Positions 15,237 to 24,865 of a stretch of DNA of 64,000 nt are shown here, piece by piece. How positions within the stretch are numbered: position 1 is the stretch's first letter; each line of letters opens with the position of its first letter. Source of the DNA: Faecalibacter bovis (GTDB lineage: Bacteria; Bacteroidota; Bacteroidia; Flavobacteriales; Weeksellaceae); NCBI RefSeq assembly GCF_017948305.1, contig NZ_CP072842.1:474001-538000 (forward strand), given 5' to 3'. Under the pieces are notes generated by a model. It was not told the origin of the DNA, searched no databases, and saw only the letters and a list, made by a program, of their open reading frames with translations. The position numbers and the translations under genes were made by a program.

Positions 15237-17761
15237 TATTTTTTCTTCGTCACTTTTTTAGTCGTAGTCGAAGCCTTTTTAGTAGTCGTTGCTTTTTTTG
15301 CTGCTGTTTTTTTAACAGGTGTATGTTCAGCAATAATTTTTTCAACTTCTTCTAAAGTAATCGCTTCAGTATTTGTTTCCTTAGACAATTCAACCTTAAT
15401 CTTACCTTTAATTAAGTTATAACGTCCCCAACGTGCTTTTTCTAAACGAATTCCCTGTTCTGGCCATTCGCGAACAACACGTTCAGATTCTTTGCGTTTT
15501 TTATCTTCAATTAATTCGATAATATCAGCTTGAGATAAATTGTCGAAATCATATTTTTTAGAAACATTAATAAACCATTCATTCCATTTAATAAACGGTC
15601 CAAATCTTCCTTTTCCTTTCGTTACATCGTGTCCTTCGTACTGTGCAATAGGTGCATCAGCTTGTAATTTTTCTTCGATTAACTCAATTGCTTTTTCGAA
15701 AGATAAATCAACAGGATCAATTTCTTTAGGAACAGAAACAAATTTATCATCAAATTTTACATAAGGTCCAAAACGACCGTTATTCACCTCAACTTCAAAA
15801 CCTTTATATTCTCCTAACACTTTAGGTAATTCAAATAATTTTAAAGCTTCTTCTAACGTAATATTATGTATAGATTGATGTTTTTGTAAACTAGCGTATT
15901 TTTTATCTTCATCATCAGCACTACCGATCTGAATCATTGGACCATATCGACCAATACGAGCATGCATTACTTTTCCTGAAGCTGGATCTATACCAATTTC
16001 TCTTTCTCCAGAAGCACGTTCTGCATTTTCTTGAACATCTTCTACAGTAGCGTGAAATTCTTGATAAAATTCATCAATCATATTTGTCCACTCTACTTTT
16101 CCTTCAGCAATATCATCAAAATTAGATTCTACACGAGCAGTAAAATCGTAATCCATAATATTTTTAAAGTAATCAACCAAGAAATCATTAACTACAATAC
16201 CGATATCTGTTGGCATTAATTTACGACGATCTGCACCGTAAATTTCAGTTGCAACAGCCGTTTCCACTTTATTATCTACTAATTGTAATGTGTGATATTC
16301 TCGTTTTTGACCTTCTAATTCACCAACCTCAACATAACCTCTATTTTGGATAGTAGAAATTGTTGGCGCATATGTAGAAGGACGACCAATCCCAAGTTCT
16401 TCTAATTTCTTAACTAAAGACGCTTCTGTATAACGTGCAGCTGCTTTAGAGAAACGCTCAGTACCATTGATTGATTTTGTTTTTAAAATTTCACCAATAT
16501 TTACTTTAGGTAATAAAACTTTATCATCGTCAGCATCTTCATCATCATGCGATTCTTGATATACTTTTAAGAAACCATCAAACACAATAACTTCCCCTTT
16601 AGCTTGGAAAATAAATTCGTTGTTTTGATTTTCTATATCGATAATTGTTCGCTCTAATTCGGCATTAGCCATTTGCGAAGCAACAGTTCTTTTCCAAATC
16701 AACTCGTACAAACGACGCATAGAATCATCTGCATTTATAGATTGATTTTCGAAGTGTGTTGGGCGAATCGCTTCGTGAGCTTCTTGAGCTGAAGAGTTTT
16801 TGTTTTTATATTTTCTTACTTCAACGTATTTGTTTCCGTATTCAGATTCAATCGTTGTTTGGATTGCTGATAATGCATCATCAGATAAATTAACGCTATC
16901 TGTTCTCATATACGTAATATGCCCTTGCTCGTATAATTGTTGAGCAACGCGCATCGTACGAGAAACTGAATATCCTAATTTACGAGAAGCTTCTTGTTGT
17001 AATGTAGAAGTTGTAAATGGTGCAGATGGTGTACGTTTTGCTGGTTTTTTCTGTAAATCTTTTACAGAAAATTCAGCATTGATACATGTATTTAAAAAGG
17101 TTTCAGCTTCTGTTAAAGTTGAAAATTCTTTCGTTAATACAGCTTTTAATTGTTTGTCTTCAGAAGTTGAAAATAATGCAACAAAACGATATGACGATTT
17201 TGGTGTAAAATTCTGAATTTCCTTTTCACGTTCAACAATTAATCGTACAGAAACTGATTGTACACGTCCTGCAGATAAACCTGGTTTAACTTTTTTCCAA
17301 AGAATTGGAGACATTTCAAAACCAACTAAACGGTCTAAAACTCGACGCGCTTGCTGAGCATCTACTAAATTAACATCAATTTGACGAGGATTTTCAACTG
17401 CACGTTGAATTGCCTTTTTAGTAATCTCATTAAATACGATACGTTTTGTATCCTTCTTTTCTAAATTTAAAACATTATACAAGTGCCAAGAAATCGCTTC
17501 TCCTTCACGGTCCTCATCGGATGCTAACCAAACAGTATCTGCTTTACTTGATAATTTTTTTAATTTATTTACTACATCTTGCTTATCAGGTGTTACTTCA
17601 TAAACAGGCTTGTAATCGTTCTCAATCTCAATACCCATACCCTTTTTCGGCAAATCTACAACGTGACCAAAACTTGACTCTACGATGAAATCGTTGCCTA
17701 AAAAACCTTGGATGGTTTTTGCTTTGGCTGGGGACTCAACTATTACGAGATTCTTTGACAT
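15236..17761 (-). CDS. topA: DNA topoisomerase I (type IA)
   Basis: 841 aa. N-terminal TOPRIM domain (LVIVESPAKAKTI at 5-17 and the acidic SDEDREGEAISWHL block), the type IA core with the catalytic tyrosine in HITYMRTDSVNLS (about residue 290), then C-terminal repeats of the form GRxGPxI/VK (GRYGPMIQIG, NGRFGPYVKF, KGRFGPFIKW) replacing zinc fingers. The tail is lysine/threonine-rich (about 815-841) and probably binds DNA. It relaxes negative supercoils. The stop codon overlaps the start of the arginase-like gene. Confidence 0.96.
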   Translation of the reverse strand: MSKNLVIVESPAKAKTIQGFLGNDFIVESSFGHVVDLPKKGMGIEIENDYKPVYEVTPDKQDVVNKLKKLSSKADTVWLASDEDREGEAISWHLYNVLNLEKKDTKRIVFNEITKKAIQRAVENPRQIDVNLVDAQQARRVLDRLVGFEMSPILWKKVKPGLSAGRVQSVSVRLIVEREKEIQNFTPKSSYRFVALFSTSEDKQLKAVLTKEFSTLTEAETFLNTCINAEFSVKDLQKKPAKRTPSAPFTTSTLQQEASRKLGYSVSRTMRVAQQLYEQGHITYMRTDSVNLSDDALSAIQTTIESEYGNKYVEVRKYKNKNSSAQEAHEAIRPTHFENQSINADDSMRRLYELIWKRTVASQMANAELERTIIDIENQNNEFIFQAKGEVIVFDGFLKVYQESHDDEDADDDKVLLPKVNIGEILKTKSINGTERFSKAAARYTEASLVKKLEELGIGRPSTYAPTISTIQNRGYVEVGELEGQKREYHTLQLVDNKVETAVATEIYGADRRKLMPTDIGIVVNDFLVDYFKNIMDYDFTARVESNFDDIAEGKVEWTNMIDEFYQEFHATVEDVQENAERASGEREIGIDPASGKVMHARIGRYGPMIQIGSADDEDKKYASLQKHQSIHNITLEEALKLFELPKVLGEYKGFEVEVNNGRFGPYVKFDDKFVSVPKEIDPVDLSFEKAIELIEEKLQADAPIAQYEGHDVTKGKGRFGPFIKWNEWFINVSKKYDFDNLSQADIIELIEDKKRKESERVVREWPEQGIRLEKARWGRYNLIKGKIKVELSKETNTEAITLEEVEKIIAEHTPVKKTAAKKATTTKKASTTTKKVTKKK

Positions 17762-17782
17762 ATAATGTTCTTAAAATTTCTG

Positions 17783-17815
17783 CAAAATTATAAACAAAAA
17801 AACGAAGCAGCCAAA
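17783..17815 (-). promoter_or_regulatory. Candidate topA promoter
   Basis: Minus strand: TTTG (17815-17812), 21 bases, TAATTTTG (17790-17783). The -7 is perfect and the spacer is two bases longer than the optimum. It overlaps the terminator of the gene upstream. Confidence 0.5.
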
Positions 17816-17841
17816 AATGATTTTAAACAACTTCGTTTTTT
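17796..17841 (-). terminator. Terminator of the leftward membrane-protein gene
   Basis: Stem AAAAACGAAG / CTTCGTTTTT with a loop of about 24 bases; on the minus strand it ends in a T-run. It overlaps the topA promoter. Confidence 0.6.
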
Positions 17842-17854
17842 CTATTATTTATTC

Positions 17855-18673
17855 CTATTTCATGTAAGGATTATCCTTGTAAATATCTGTTCCTATTTCG
17901 TCAATTTCAGATGATTCGCCCGGAAAACCTATTATTTGTTTATACAATGCATAAATTATTATATATGTAAAAGGCATTGCAGCTACTATACCAACACAAC
18001 ATAATAAAAATCCAACAATCAAAATCCCGACAATTGCTAATAAAGCAACTGCAAAAGTTCCGAAATCTTTTGAAACTATTTTATAGCTATACTTTATTGC
18101 TTCTTTTACATTAGCATCTGCAAAAATCACTAATGGAATTGATAACATTAAAAAGATGTAAACCAAAATTCCAGGAATTAAACATAAAACCATTCCTATC
18201 GCAGCTATAATATTAACCGATATTGTTAATAAAAATAACGACAAAAATTTTCCATCTCTGTAATGAACGAAAATATCAGAAAAATCTACATTAAGATGTG
18301 TATCATATTTTCTTGCCATTACGAAAACACTATATAATATAGGATACAATGCTGATTGCACAAAATAATTAATAAATGATGGAAGATAATTCGGATTTTC
18401 ATTGGCTTCTAAAATTAATTCATTCATTAAATTTTCATCACCTGATTGTAGTATTTCCATAATATCCTCAACATTCATCGGATTTCCTGGAATAATTAAT
18501 CCAATAAAACTAGATAAAATTGTTGACGCTACAAAATAGATTATAAATGCTAAAATAGAAAAACCCGCTATCCCTTTAAAAATTTCTGAAGCATCACTAA
18601 ATGCGGCTCCAAATTGTGCTTTATATCCACCATTGATTAATTGTTGGATATTATTTTCTTCATTATGTTTCAT
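17855..18673 (-). CDS. Uncharacterised multi-pass membrane protein
   Basis: 272 aa with a polar N-terminus (MKHNEENNIQQLINGGYKA) and five to six hydrophobic segments (about 33-60, 105-120, 150-172, 172-190, 205-232 and 232-248). The pattern resembles membrane domains found in glycerophosphodiester phosphodiesterase-associated and DUF4013-like proteins, but I cannot place it firmly. It has its own promoter and terminator, so it stands alone. Divergent from miaB. Confidence 0.65.
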   Translation of the reverse strand: MKHNEENNIQQLINGGYKAQFGAAFSDASEIFKGIAGFSILAFIIYFVASTILSSFIGLIIPGNPMNVEDIMEILQSGDENLMNELILEANENPNYLPSFINYFVQSALYPILYSVFVMARKYDTHLNVDFSDIFVHYRDGKFLSLFLLTISVNIIAAIGMVLCLIPGILVYIFLMLSIPLVIFADANVKEAIKYSYKIVSKDFGTFAVALLAIVGILIVGFLLCCVGIVAAMPFTYIIIYALYKQIIGFPGESSEIDEIGTDIYKDNPYMK

Positions 18674-18705
18674 AAAAATAGTTTCAGATTGATTTTACAA
18701 TCAGC

Positions 18706-18736
18706 TAAATCTACGAAATTGTTAATAAAATGCAAA
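18706..18736 (-). promoter_or_regulatory. Candidate promoter of the multi-pass membrane protein
   Basis: Minus strand: TTTG (18736-18733), exactly 19 bases, TAGATTTA (18713-18706), one base off the TAnnTTTG consensus. The ATG follows at 18673. Confidence 0.55.
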
Positions 18737-18772
18737 AGAAAAATTTACTGCCAATATGTCACGATGATTTTG

Positions 18773-18780
18773 TACTTTTG
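18773..18780 (+). promoter_or_regulatory. -7 element for miaB
   Basis: TACTTTTG, a perfect TAnnTTTG match, 23 bases before the miaB ATG. The -33 region is weak (no TTTG at 19 bases). Confidence 0.5.
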
Positions 18781-18803
18781 CGCAATCAATGAATTAGAAA
18801 ATA

Positions 18804-20249
18804 ATGCATACAGAAGAAAAACATATAGACGAAGCTAGACAAGGCGAAGCGTTACTTACTTTACCTACGGGAAATGCAACAAAAAAATTATTCTTAGAAT
18901 CATACGGTTGTCAGATGAATTTCTCTGATAGCGAAATCGTTGCCTCAATTTTAAGTCAAGAAGGATATCAAACGACACAAAAAGTTGATGAAGCTGATTT
19001 AATTTTATTAAACACTTGTTCTATTCGTGAAAAAGCTGAACAAACAGTTCGTAAACGTTTAGGAACTTTAAATGCGATTAAAAAGCAACGTCCATCGATG
19101 AAAATTGGTGTTTTAGGTTGTATGGCTGAGCGTTTAAAACACAAATTCTTAGAAGAAGAGCACTTAGTAGATATCGTTGTTGGTCCTGATGCTTACCGTG
19201 ATTTACCAAACTTATTAAACGAGGTTGAAGACGGTCGTGATGCAATCAACGTACAATTATCTAAAGAAGAAACTTATGCTGAAATTTCTCCTGTTCGTTT
19301 AGGTGGTAATGGAGTTACAGCTTTCGTAACAATCACTCGTGGTTGTGATAATATGTGTACTTTCTGTGTTGTACCATTTACTCGTGGACGTGAGCGTTCT
19401 CGTGATCCTCATTCTATTATTAACGAGTGTAAAGAATTAGCAGAAGCTGGATACAAAGAAATTACTTTATTAGGTCAAAACGTCGATTCATATTTATGGT
19501 ATGGTGGAGGACCAAAAAAAGATTTCAAAAAAGCATCTGAAATTCAACAAGCAACTGCAGTTGATTTTGCCCAATTATTAGATATGGTTGCGACTCAATT
19601 CCCTGGAATTCGTTTACGTTTCTCAACTTCTAATCCACAAGATATGGACGAGAATGTATTATTAATGATGGCAAAACACAAAAACATCTGTAAATACATT
19701 CACTTACCAGTTCAATCAGGTTCTACAACAGTTTTAGAGCGTATGAATCGTCAACACACGCGTGAAGAATATTTCGAATTAATTGATAAGATTCGCAAAA
19801 TTGTTCCAGATTGTGCATTATCACATGATATGATTGCTGGTTTCTGTGGAGAAACTGAAGAAGAACATCAAGATACTTTATCATTAATGGAATACGTTCA
19901 GTACGATTTCGGATATATGTTTGCCTATTCTGAGCGTCCTGGAACTCCGGCTCACAAAAAGATGCCAGATGATGTAGCGCCAGAAGATAAAAAACGTCGT
20001 TTACAAGAAATTATCGAAATGCAACAAAAACATTCTGCAATTCGTATGAATTCTTACGTTGGAAAAGTACACGAAGTTTTAATCGAAGGAAATTCTAAAC
20101 GTGATGAAAATTTCTGGTACGGACGTAACTCACAAAATGCTGTTTTAGTTTTCCCAAAAGTAGAAGGAACTAAAGTTGGTGATTTTGTAAATGTAAAAGC
20201 AAATTCATGTACTACCGCTACATTAATTGGTGAAATGGTAGCTGAGTAA
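18804..20249 (+). CDS. miaB: tRNA-2-methylthio-N6-dimethylallyladenosine synthase MiaB
   Basis: 481 aa radical-SAM methylthiotransferase that adds the 2-methylthio group to i6A37 of tRNAs. The N-terminal MTTase domain binds the auxiliary iron-sulfur cluster through Cys36, Cys72 and Cys106 ([22 protein letters not shown]). The radical SAM cluster is CDNMCTFC (Cys181, 185, 188). A TRAM domain follows at about 410-475. Length is typical. It is transcribed alone or with the downstream operon; a hairpin lies just after it. Confidence 0.96.
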   Translation: MHTEEKHIDEARQGEALLTLPTGNATKKLFLESYGCQMNFSDSEIVASILSQEGYQTTQKVDEADLILLNTCSIREKAEQTVRKRLGTLNAIKKQRPSMKIGVLGCMAERLKHKFLEEEHLVDIVVGPDAYRDLPNLLNEVEDGRDAINVQLSKEETYAEISPVRLGGNGVTAFVTITRGCDNMCTFCVVPFTRGRERSRDPHSIINECKELAEAGYKEITLLGQNVDSYLWYGGGPKKDFKKASEIQQATAVDFAQLLDMVATQFPGIRLRFSTSNPQDMDENVLLMMAKHKNICKYIHLPVQSGSTTVLERMNRQHTREEYFELIDKIRKIVPDCALSHDMIAGFCGETEEEHQDTLSLMEYVQYDFGYMFAYSERPGTPAHKKMPDDVAPEDKKRRLQEIIEMQQKHSAIRMNSYVGKVHEVLIEGNSKRDENFWYGRNSQNAVLVFPKVEGTKVGDFVNVKANSCTTATLIGEMVAE

Positions 20250-20265
20250 TTATTAAATTTTTTAG

Positions 20266-20296
20266 TCTGAATTCAATTCAGATTACATTTTTTTTT
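20266..20296 (+). terminator. Terminator after miaB
   Basis: Palindrome TCTGAATT-C-AATTCAGA (effective stem six to seven pairs) followed by a T-run (20288-20296). It partly separates miaB from the activator gene. Confidence 0.6.
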
Positions 20297-20313
20297 AACT
20301 CAAAACTTATACT

Positions 20314-21570
20314 ATGGATTCTTTACAAACCATTAAACAACGATTTGGAATAATCGGAAATAATATCAACTTGAATCGTGCTTTAGAAAAGGCGATTCAG
20401 GTTGCTCCTACTGATATATCAGTTTTAGTAATTGGTGAAAGTGGTGTTGGAAAAGAATTTATTCCAAAAATCATCCATAACCAATCGCACCGTAAACACA
20501 ATGCTTACATAGCTGTAAACTGTGGTGCAATTCCTGAAGGTACAATTGATTCTGAATTATTCGGACATGAAAAAGGTGCCTTTACTGGAGCGACACAAAC
20601 GCGTAAAGGTTATTTTGAAGTAGCTGATGGCGGTACAATTTTCTTAGATGAAGTTGGTGAATTACCTTTATCTACACAAGTACGTTTGTTACGTATTTTA
20701 GAATCTGGTGAATTTATGAAAGTAGGTTCTTCTGATTTACAAAAAACCAATGTACGAGTAGTTGCTGCAACTAATGTAAAATTAAAAGAAGCTGTAGAAA
20801 AAGGTAAATTTCGTGAAGATTTATATTATCGATTAAATACAGTACAAATTGATTTAGTCCCATTACGCGAACGTAAGGAAGATATCAATTTATTGTTCAG
20901 AAAATTTGCTTCAGATTTCGCTGCGAAATACAGAATGCCTCATATCGAGCTTTCTCCAGAGGCAGCAAATTATATAGCCAATTATCCTTGGCCAGGAAAT
21001 ATTAGACAGTTAAGAAATTTTGCTGAACAAGTTTCTGTTGTGGAAAAAGATCGTGTGATTTCTATTGAAAAAATCATGCAATTATTACCTCTAAACAACA
21101 TGATGCCAACAGTTACAAAATCTGCTGATGGTACAAAATCTGATTTTATGGAAAGAGAACTTCTTTTTAAAGTTCTTTTAGATATGAAAAAAGATTTGAA
21201 CGATTTACGTGCTTTAACTCTTGATTTGATAAAGAATAAAGATTCTGAAAATTTTAATGGTAATACACAAGAATTAATTCAGCGTGTGTACCGTGAACAA
21301 TCTAACGAAGAACTTTCTTTACCAAGTGTTAATATTTATCATCCAGAACAAAATCAGCCAAATTATACGCAACCCGCGTATGAATATTCTGACGACATCT
21401 ATGATATTAGTCCAATCGAAGAGCCAGAATCACTTTCATTGCAAGAAAATGAAAGAGAAATGATTAAATTAGCTTTAGAAAAACATCGTGGTAAACGCAA
21501 ACTTGCTGCAGATGAATTAGGTATATCTGAAAGAACATTATACCGAAAAATTAAACAATATCATTTATAA
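20314..21570 (+). CDS. Sigma-54-dependent transcriptional activator (AAA+, Fis-type HTH)
   Basis: 418 aa. A bacterial enhancer-binding protein with no N-terminal sensor: the AAA+ domain begins almost at once, with Walker A GESGVGKE (41-48), the sigma-54 contact loop GAFTGA (88-93), Walker B GGTIFLDE (106-113) and the NIRQLRNF sensor-2 region. A linker of about 100 residues precedes a C-terminal Fis-type helix-turn-helix (LAADELGISERTLYRKIKQ, about 398-416). It opens RpoN promoters. Being sensorless, it is probably controlled by level or by a partner. First gene of a likely operon with lptE, the TPR protein and secG. Confidence 0.92.
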   Translation: MDSLQTIKQRFGIIGNNINLNRALEKAIQVAPTDISVLVIGESGVGKEFIPKIIHNQSHRKHNAYIAVNCGAIPEGTIDSELFGHEKGAFTGATQTRKGYFEVADGGTIFLDEVGELPLSTQVRLLRILESGEFMKVGSSDLQKTNVRVVAATNVKLKEAVEKGKFREDLYYRLNTVQIDLVPLRERKEDINLLFRKFASDFAAKYRMPHIELSPEAANYIANYPWPGNIRQLRNFAEQVSVVEKDRVISIEKIMQLLPLNNMMPTVTKSADGTKSDFMERELLFKVLLDMKKDLNDLRALTLDLIKNKDSENFNGNTQELIQRVYREQSNEELSLPSVNIYHPEQNQPNYTQPAYEYSDDIYDISPIEEPESLSLQENEREMIKLALEKHRGKRKLAADELGISERTLYRKIKQYHL

Positions 21571-21572
21571 CT

Positions 21573-22094
21573 ATGCGTTATTTAACTTATTTAACCGTTT
21601 CGATTTTTATCCTTTTCGCATGCAGCGGATGTGGATCAATGAAAGGGAATTATTCTTTATCAGGATCTTCTATTTTACCCGAATGGAAAACCATGTATAT
21701 TGCACAATTTCCTAACTATGCGCCACTTCAAAACCCAAGTTTAAGCCAAGAATTGACTTTAACTTTGCAAGATGCATTCAGAAATCGTACGAAATTAAAT
21801 ATGACAAACACAGAAGAAGCAGATCTTGTTATTGAAGGCGAAATTACTGGTTATGATGTTGCTCCCATGCAAATACAAAGCAATGATATCGCTGCCGAAA
21901 ACAGATTAACGGTCTCTGTAAAAGTTAGATATATTAACAATGTTGATGAAACAAAAAGTTTTGACAGAACTTTTACTGCTTACGAAAACTTCCCTGGAAC
22001 AGCGATGTTATCGGACGTAGAATCGACTATTGTACCAAATATTATTAATATCATTCGAGACCAAGTTTTTGCTTCTATAGCAATGGATTGGTAA
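21573..22094 (+). CDS. LptE-like lipoprotein (LPS assembly)
   Basis: 173 aa starting two bases after the activator stop. N-terminal lipoprotein signal with a cysteine pair (LFAC at Cys17, or Cys20 in CSGC). The body resembles the Bacteroidota LptE family: KTMYIAQFPNYAPLQNPSLS followed by LTLTLQDAFRNRTKL and EADLVIEGEITGY, a two-layer alpha/beta fold. In the known system LptE plugs LptD and helps deliver lipopolysaccharide to the outer membrane. LptD is not in this window. Confidence 0.78.
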   Translation: MRYLTYLTVSIFILFACSGCGSMKGNYSLSGSSILPEWKTMYIAQFPNYAPLQNPSLSQELTLTLQDAFRNRTKLNMTNTEEADLVIEGEITGYDVAPMQIQSNDIAAENRLTVSVKVRYINNVDETKSFDRTFTAYENFPGTAMLSDVESTIVPNIINIIRDQVFASIAMDW

Positions 22095-22115
22095 AAAAAT
22101 AAATTATATTTGAGC

Positions 22116-23936
22116 ATGGCTAGAATAGAATATCTTATTAATAATCCTACTGAGGTTACAAGCGACGACCTTAATTTATTAAACTCTGAAATTGAAAAAT
22201 ATCCATATTTCTATTCTTTACGTGCGCTAAAATTACGAGCTCTTAAAAATAGTAACGACTCATCTTTTGACGAAAACTTACAAATAGCAGCAGTCTTAAG
22301 TAGTAATCGAAAAGATTTATTCAATTTCGTAAACAATATAAATGTTCAAAATCCAATCAGTAATGAAGTAAATTCTGTTACTGAATTAGATTTAATGCCT
22401 GAAGTTGAAGTTGTTGATCAAATTATTGATAATGATATAATTGAAGAAGAATTAACAACTGAGGATTTAGTTGCTGAATTAGATTTAACGCCTGAAGTTG
22501 AAGTTGTTGAAAATATTATTGATAATAATATAATTGAAGAAGAAATAACAACTGAAGATTTAGTTGCTGAATTAGAATTAGCTCCTGAAGTTGAAATTGT
22601 TGATCAAATTATTGATAATAATATAATCGAAGAAGAATTAACGACTGAAGATTTAGTTGCTGAATTAGAATTAGCTCCTGAAGTTGAAGTTGTTGATCAG
22701 ATTATTGATAATAATATTATTGAAGAAGAATTAACTACTGAAGATTTAGTTGCTGAATTAGAATTTGCTCCTGAAGTTGAAATTGTTGAAAATATTATTG
22801 ATAATAATATTATTGAAGAAGAATTAACTACTGAAGATTTAGTTGCTGAATTAGAATTTGCTCCTGAAGTTGAAATTGTTGAAAATATTATTGATAATAA
22901 TATAATCGGAGAAGGATTAACAACTGAAGATTTAGTTGCTGAATTAGAATTAGCTCCTGAAGTTGAAATTGCTGATCAGATTATTGATAATTATATAATT
23001 GAAGAAGAATTAATTCCTGAATCTGTTCAAAATCAGATCAATTTAGAATCTTCAATTGAAAATTCTTTACAAATAGCGGAACAATTTTTACAAGAAGATC
23101 ACGAAATCTCAAATGCCGTATCTGAAACTTTAGATATTAATACAAATGTTGAACACGAACCTAAAATTGAACAAATTAGTTTAATTAATCGTTCTGCTAC
23201 AACAGAAACGGAGATTGAAAAAACTTCGAAACCAGTTTCAAATATTAATTCTTTTCAAGTTCAAAATACATATAACGAAATAAAAGGTGCACCTGCAGTG
23301 ATCATCAATAAAGAAATTATTGAAATTGAGGTCATCGAAGATATTATTGAAACGGAAGAAATTATTTCTGAAATAGAAACTGCAACTGCAGCAGAAATTC
23401 AGAATACAGCTAATGTTTCAGAAAAAATCGAGCATCCACAAGTATCTGAAGATAATATTGTTGAAGCAACACAACCAACACCTATTGAAAAAACAAATGA
23501 AATTGTTGATAAACCAACCGAAATTATTGAATCTAAGCCTACAGAAACAGAGAAAGAAGCAGTAAATAAAGTTGATTTTATACAAACAAATGATTCCTTT
23601 TCATTTAATGATTGGTTAAAATTACCTTCAGCAGATACAATGGAGACAGAAAAAGAACAGAAATATCAGATTATTGACGAATTTTTAGAAAAAAATCCTA
23701 AAATTACGCCATTAAAGAAGCAAGAAATTCCAGAAGCAAAATCTGAAGCAAATAAACCTACTGAAACTGATTTTTCTTATTTAATGACTGAAACTTTAGC
23801 GCAAGTTTATATTGATCAAAAGCAATATGAAAAAGCAATAAGAGCTTATAAGATATTAAGTTTGAAATATCCAGAAAAAAATAGTTTATTTGCAAAACAA
23901 ATTAAAGAAATAGAAAATTTAAAAAACTCTAAATAA
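22116..23936 (+). CDS. Acidic TPR-type protein with seven 31-residue tandem repeats
   Basis: I start at ATG 22116 (606 aa, MARIEYLINNPTEV); a TTG two codons upstream is less likely. The N-terminus (1-75) is a helical region. Residues about 90-306 are seven tandem copies of a 31-residue acidic unit (core pattern APEVEIVDQIIDNN then EEELTTEDLVAELE). A long low-complexity acidic region follows, and the C-terminus (about 545-595) has a TPR motif (LAQVYIDQKQYEKAIRAYKI). No signal peptide or membrane helix. Position between lptE and secG suggests an envelope-linked scaffold, but no function is known. Repeat number may vary between strains. Confidence 0.8.
   Translation: MARIEYLINNPTEVTSDDLNLLNSEIEKYPYFYSLRALKLRALKNSNDSSFDENLQIAAVLSSNRKDLFNFVNNINVQNPISNEVNSVTELDLMPEVEVVDQIIDNDIIEEELTTEDLVAELDLTPEVEVVENIIDNNIIEEEITTEDLVAELELAPEVEIVDQIIDNNIIEEELTTEDLVAELELAPEVEVVDQIIDNNIIEEELTTEDLVAELEFAPEVEIVENIIDNNIIEEELTTEDLVAELEFAPEVEIVENIIDNNIIGEGLTTEDLVAELELAPEVEIADQIIDNYIIEEELIPESVQNQINLESSIENSLQIAEQFLQEDHEISNAVSETLDINTNVEHEPKIEQISLINRSATTETEIEKTSKPVSNINSFQVQNTYNEIKGAPAVIINKEIIEIEVIEDIIETEEIISEIETATAAEIQNTANVSEKIEHPQVSEDNIVEATQPTPIEKTNEIVDKPTEIIESKPTETEKEAVNKVDFIQTNDSFSFNDWLKLPSADTMETEKEQKYQIIDEFLEKNPKITPLKKQEIPEAKSEANKPTETDFSYLMTETLAQVYIDQKQYEKAIRAYKILSLKYPEKNSLFAKQIKEIENLKNSK
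22383..23033 (+). repeat. 93-bp direct tandem repeat, seven copies (last degenerate)
   Basis: Copies begin at 22383, 22476, 22569, 22662, 22755, 22848 and 22941, exactly 93 bp apart and in frame. Copies 2-6 are nearly identical; the seventh diverges after about 24 codons. Confidence 0.93.
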
Positions 23937-23939
23937 AAA

Positions 23940-24287
23940 ATGGGAACATTTCAATTTTTCATGGTTATCATCATGATCCTATGTGTTTTATTAACATTAG
24001 TTATTTTATCACAAAATCCTAAAGGAGGAGGTTTATCTTCATCTTTCGGGGGAAGCGGTGGAAGCCAAATGTTTGGAGTACAGCGTACAAATAACTTCTT
24101 AGATCGTACAACTTGGGGATTATTTTTCGCAGTTATACTTTTAGTGATTGGAGCAAACGTAATGCAAGACAATCCTAATGCAATTAAATTACCTACACAA
24201 AAGAAAGTTGAAATTCCTACAGGAAATACAACTGTTCCTACTGGTAATACAACTGCACCAGTTGCGCCACAGGCACCGACAAAATAA
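23940..24287 (+). CDS. secG: Preprotein translocase subunit SecG
   Basis: 115 aa. Two transmembrane helices (about 4-24 and 57-75) flank the conserved SecG loop VILSQNPKGGGLSSSFGG, and RTNNFLDRTTWGLFF precedes the second helix. SecG assists SecYE in protein export. The C-terminal tail is a Thr/Pro/Gly-rich extension (KVEIPTGNTTVPTGNTT) common in Bacteroidota. It starts three bases after the TPR gene and ends the operon at a strong terminator. Confidence 0.93.
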   Translation: MGTFQFFMVIIMILCVLLTLVILSQNPKGGGLSSSFGGSGGSQMFGVQRTNNFLDRTTWGLFFAVILLVIGANVMQDNPNAIKLPTQKKVEIPTGNTTVPTGNTTAPVAPQAPTK

Positions 24288-24312
24288 TATTACATATTAT
24301 AGTAAAATATTT

Positions 24313-24347
24313 AAAAGCGAATTCAATTGTATTGAATTCGCTTTTTT
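24313..24347 (+). terminator. Strong terminator after secG
   Basis: 15-bp perfect stem AAAAGCGAATTCAAT / ATTGAATTCGCTTTT with a TGT loop and T-run. Confidence 0.92.
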
Positions 24348-24436
24348 ATTAAAAACAAATGAGATTATAGAGCTCGCTTTTTATTTTTTTTTTATCTTCG
24401 ATTAATTTACATCATAAAAATTCGAAATTCTCTTAG

Positions 24437-24856
24437 ATGAATAAATTATTAAGCATCATTGGTATATTATTTTTCAGCAATTGTGCTTCTCAAAAAGCAA
24501 TTTCTAAAATTCCTGGATCAGATATTACTTACTTAAGTTTGACAAAACAAAAAGACTGTACAAACGAAATTAAAATATTTAATAACCAAGATGATTTTAA
24601 TAAATTTCAATCATCTTTAGAAAAATCAGGACCACGATCAGCACCCTTATTTGTCATAGATTTTACTACTAAAAATGTTGTTGCAATCTGCAAATCTGAT
24701 ATAGGAGCATTTCAAATCAAAGACATTGAAGTAAGAAAAAAATCGAATATTCTTAATTTAGAAAAAATTGAAGGATATGACAATCATAGTAATACATCAA
24801 ACACGTTATTACTAGAAATACCAAAACAGATTAACACATTAGAATTAAATAAATAA
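24437..24856 (+). CDS. Small lipoprotein, unknown function
   Basis: 139 aa with a lipoprotein signal peptide (MNKLLSIIGILFFSNC, lipidated Cys16). The mature part has no motif I recognise; it contains two cysteines (C41 region KDCTNE and CKSD) that could form a disulfide. The gene ends nine bases before the secreted protease, so the two are probably cotranscribed and might work together, for example as a protease inhibitor. That role is conjecture from position. Confidence 0.65.
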   Translation: MNKLLSIIGILFFSNCASQKAISKIPGSDITYLSLTKQKDCTNEIKIFNNQDDFNKFQSSLEKSGPRSAPLFVIDFTTKNVVAICKSDIGAFQIKDIEVRKKSNILNLEKIEGYDNHSNTSNTLLLEIPKQINTLELNK

Positions 24857-24865
24857 CACTACAAA

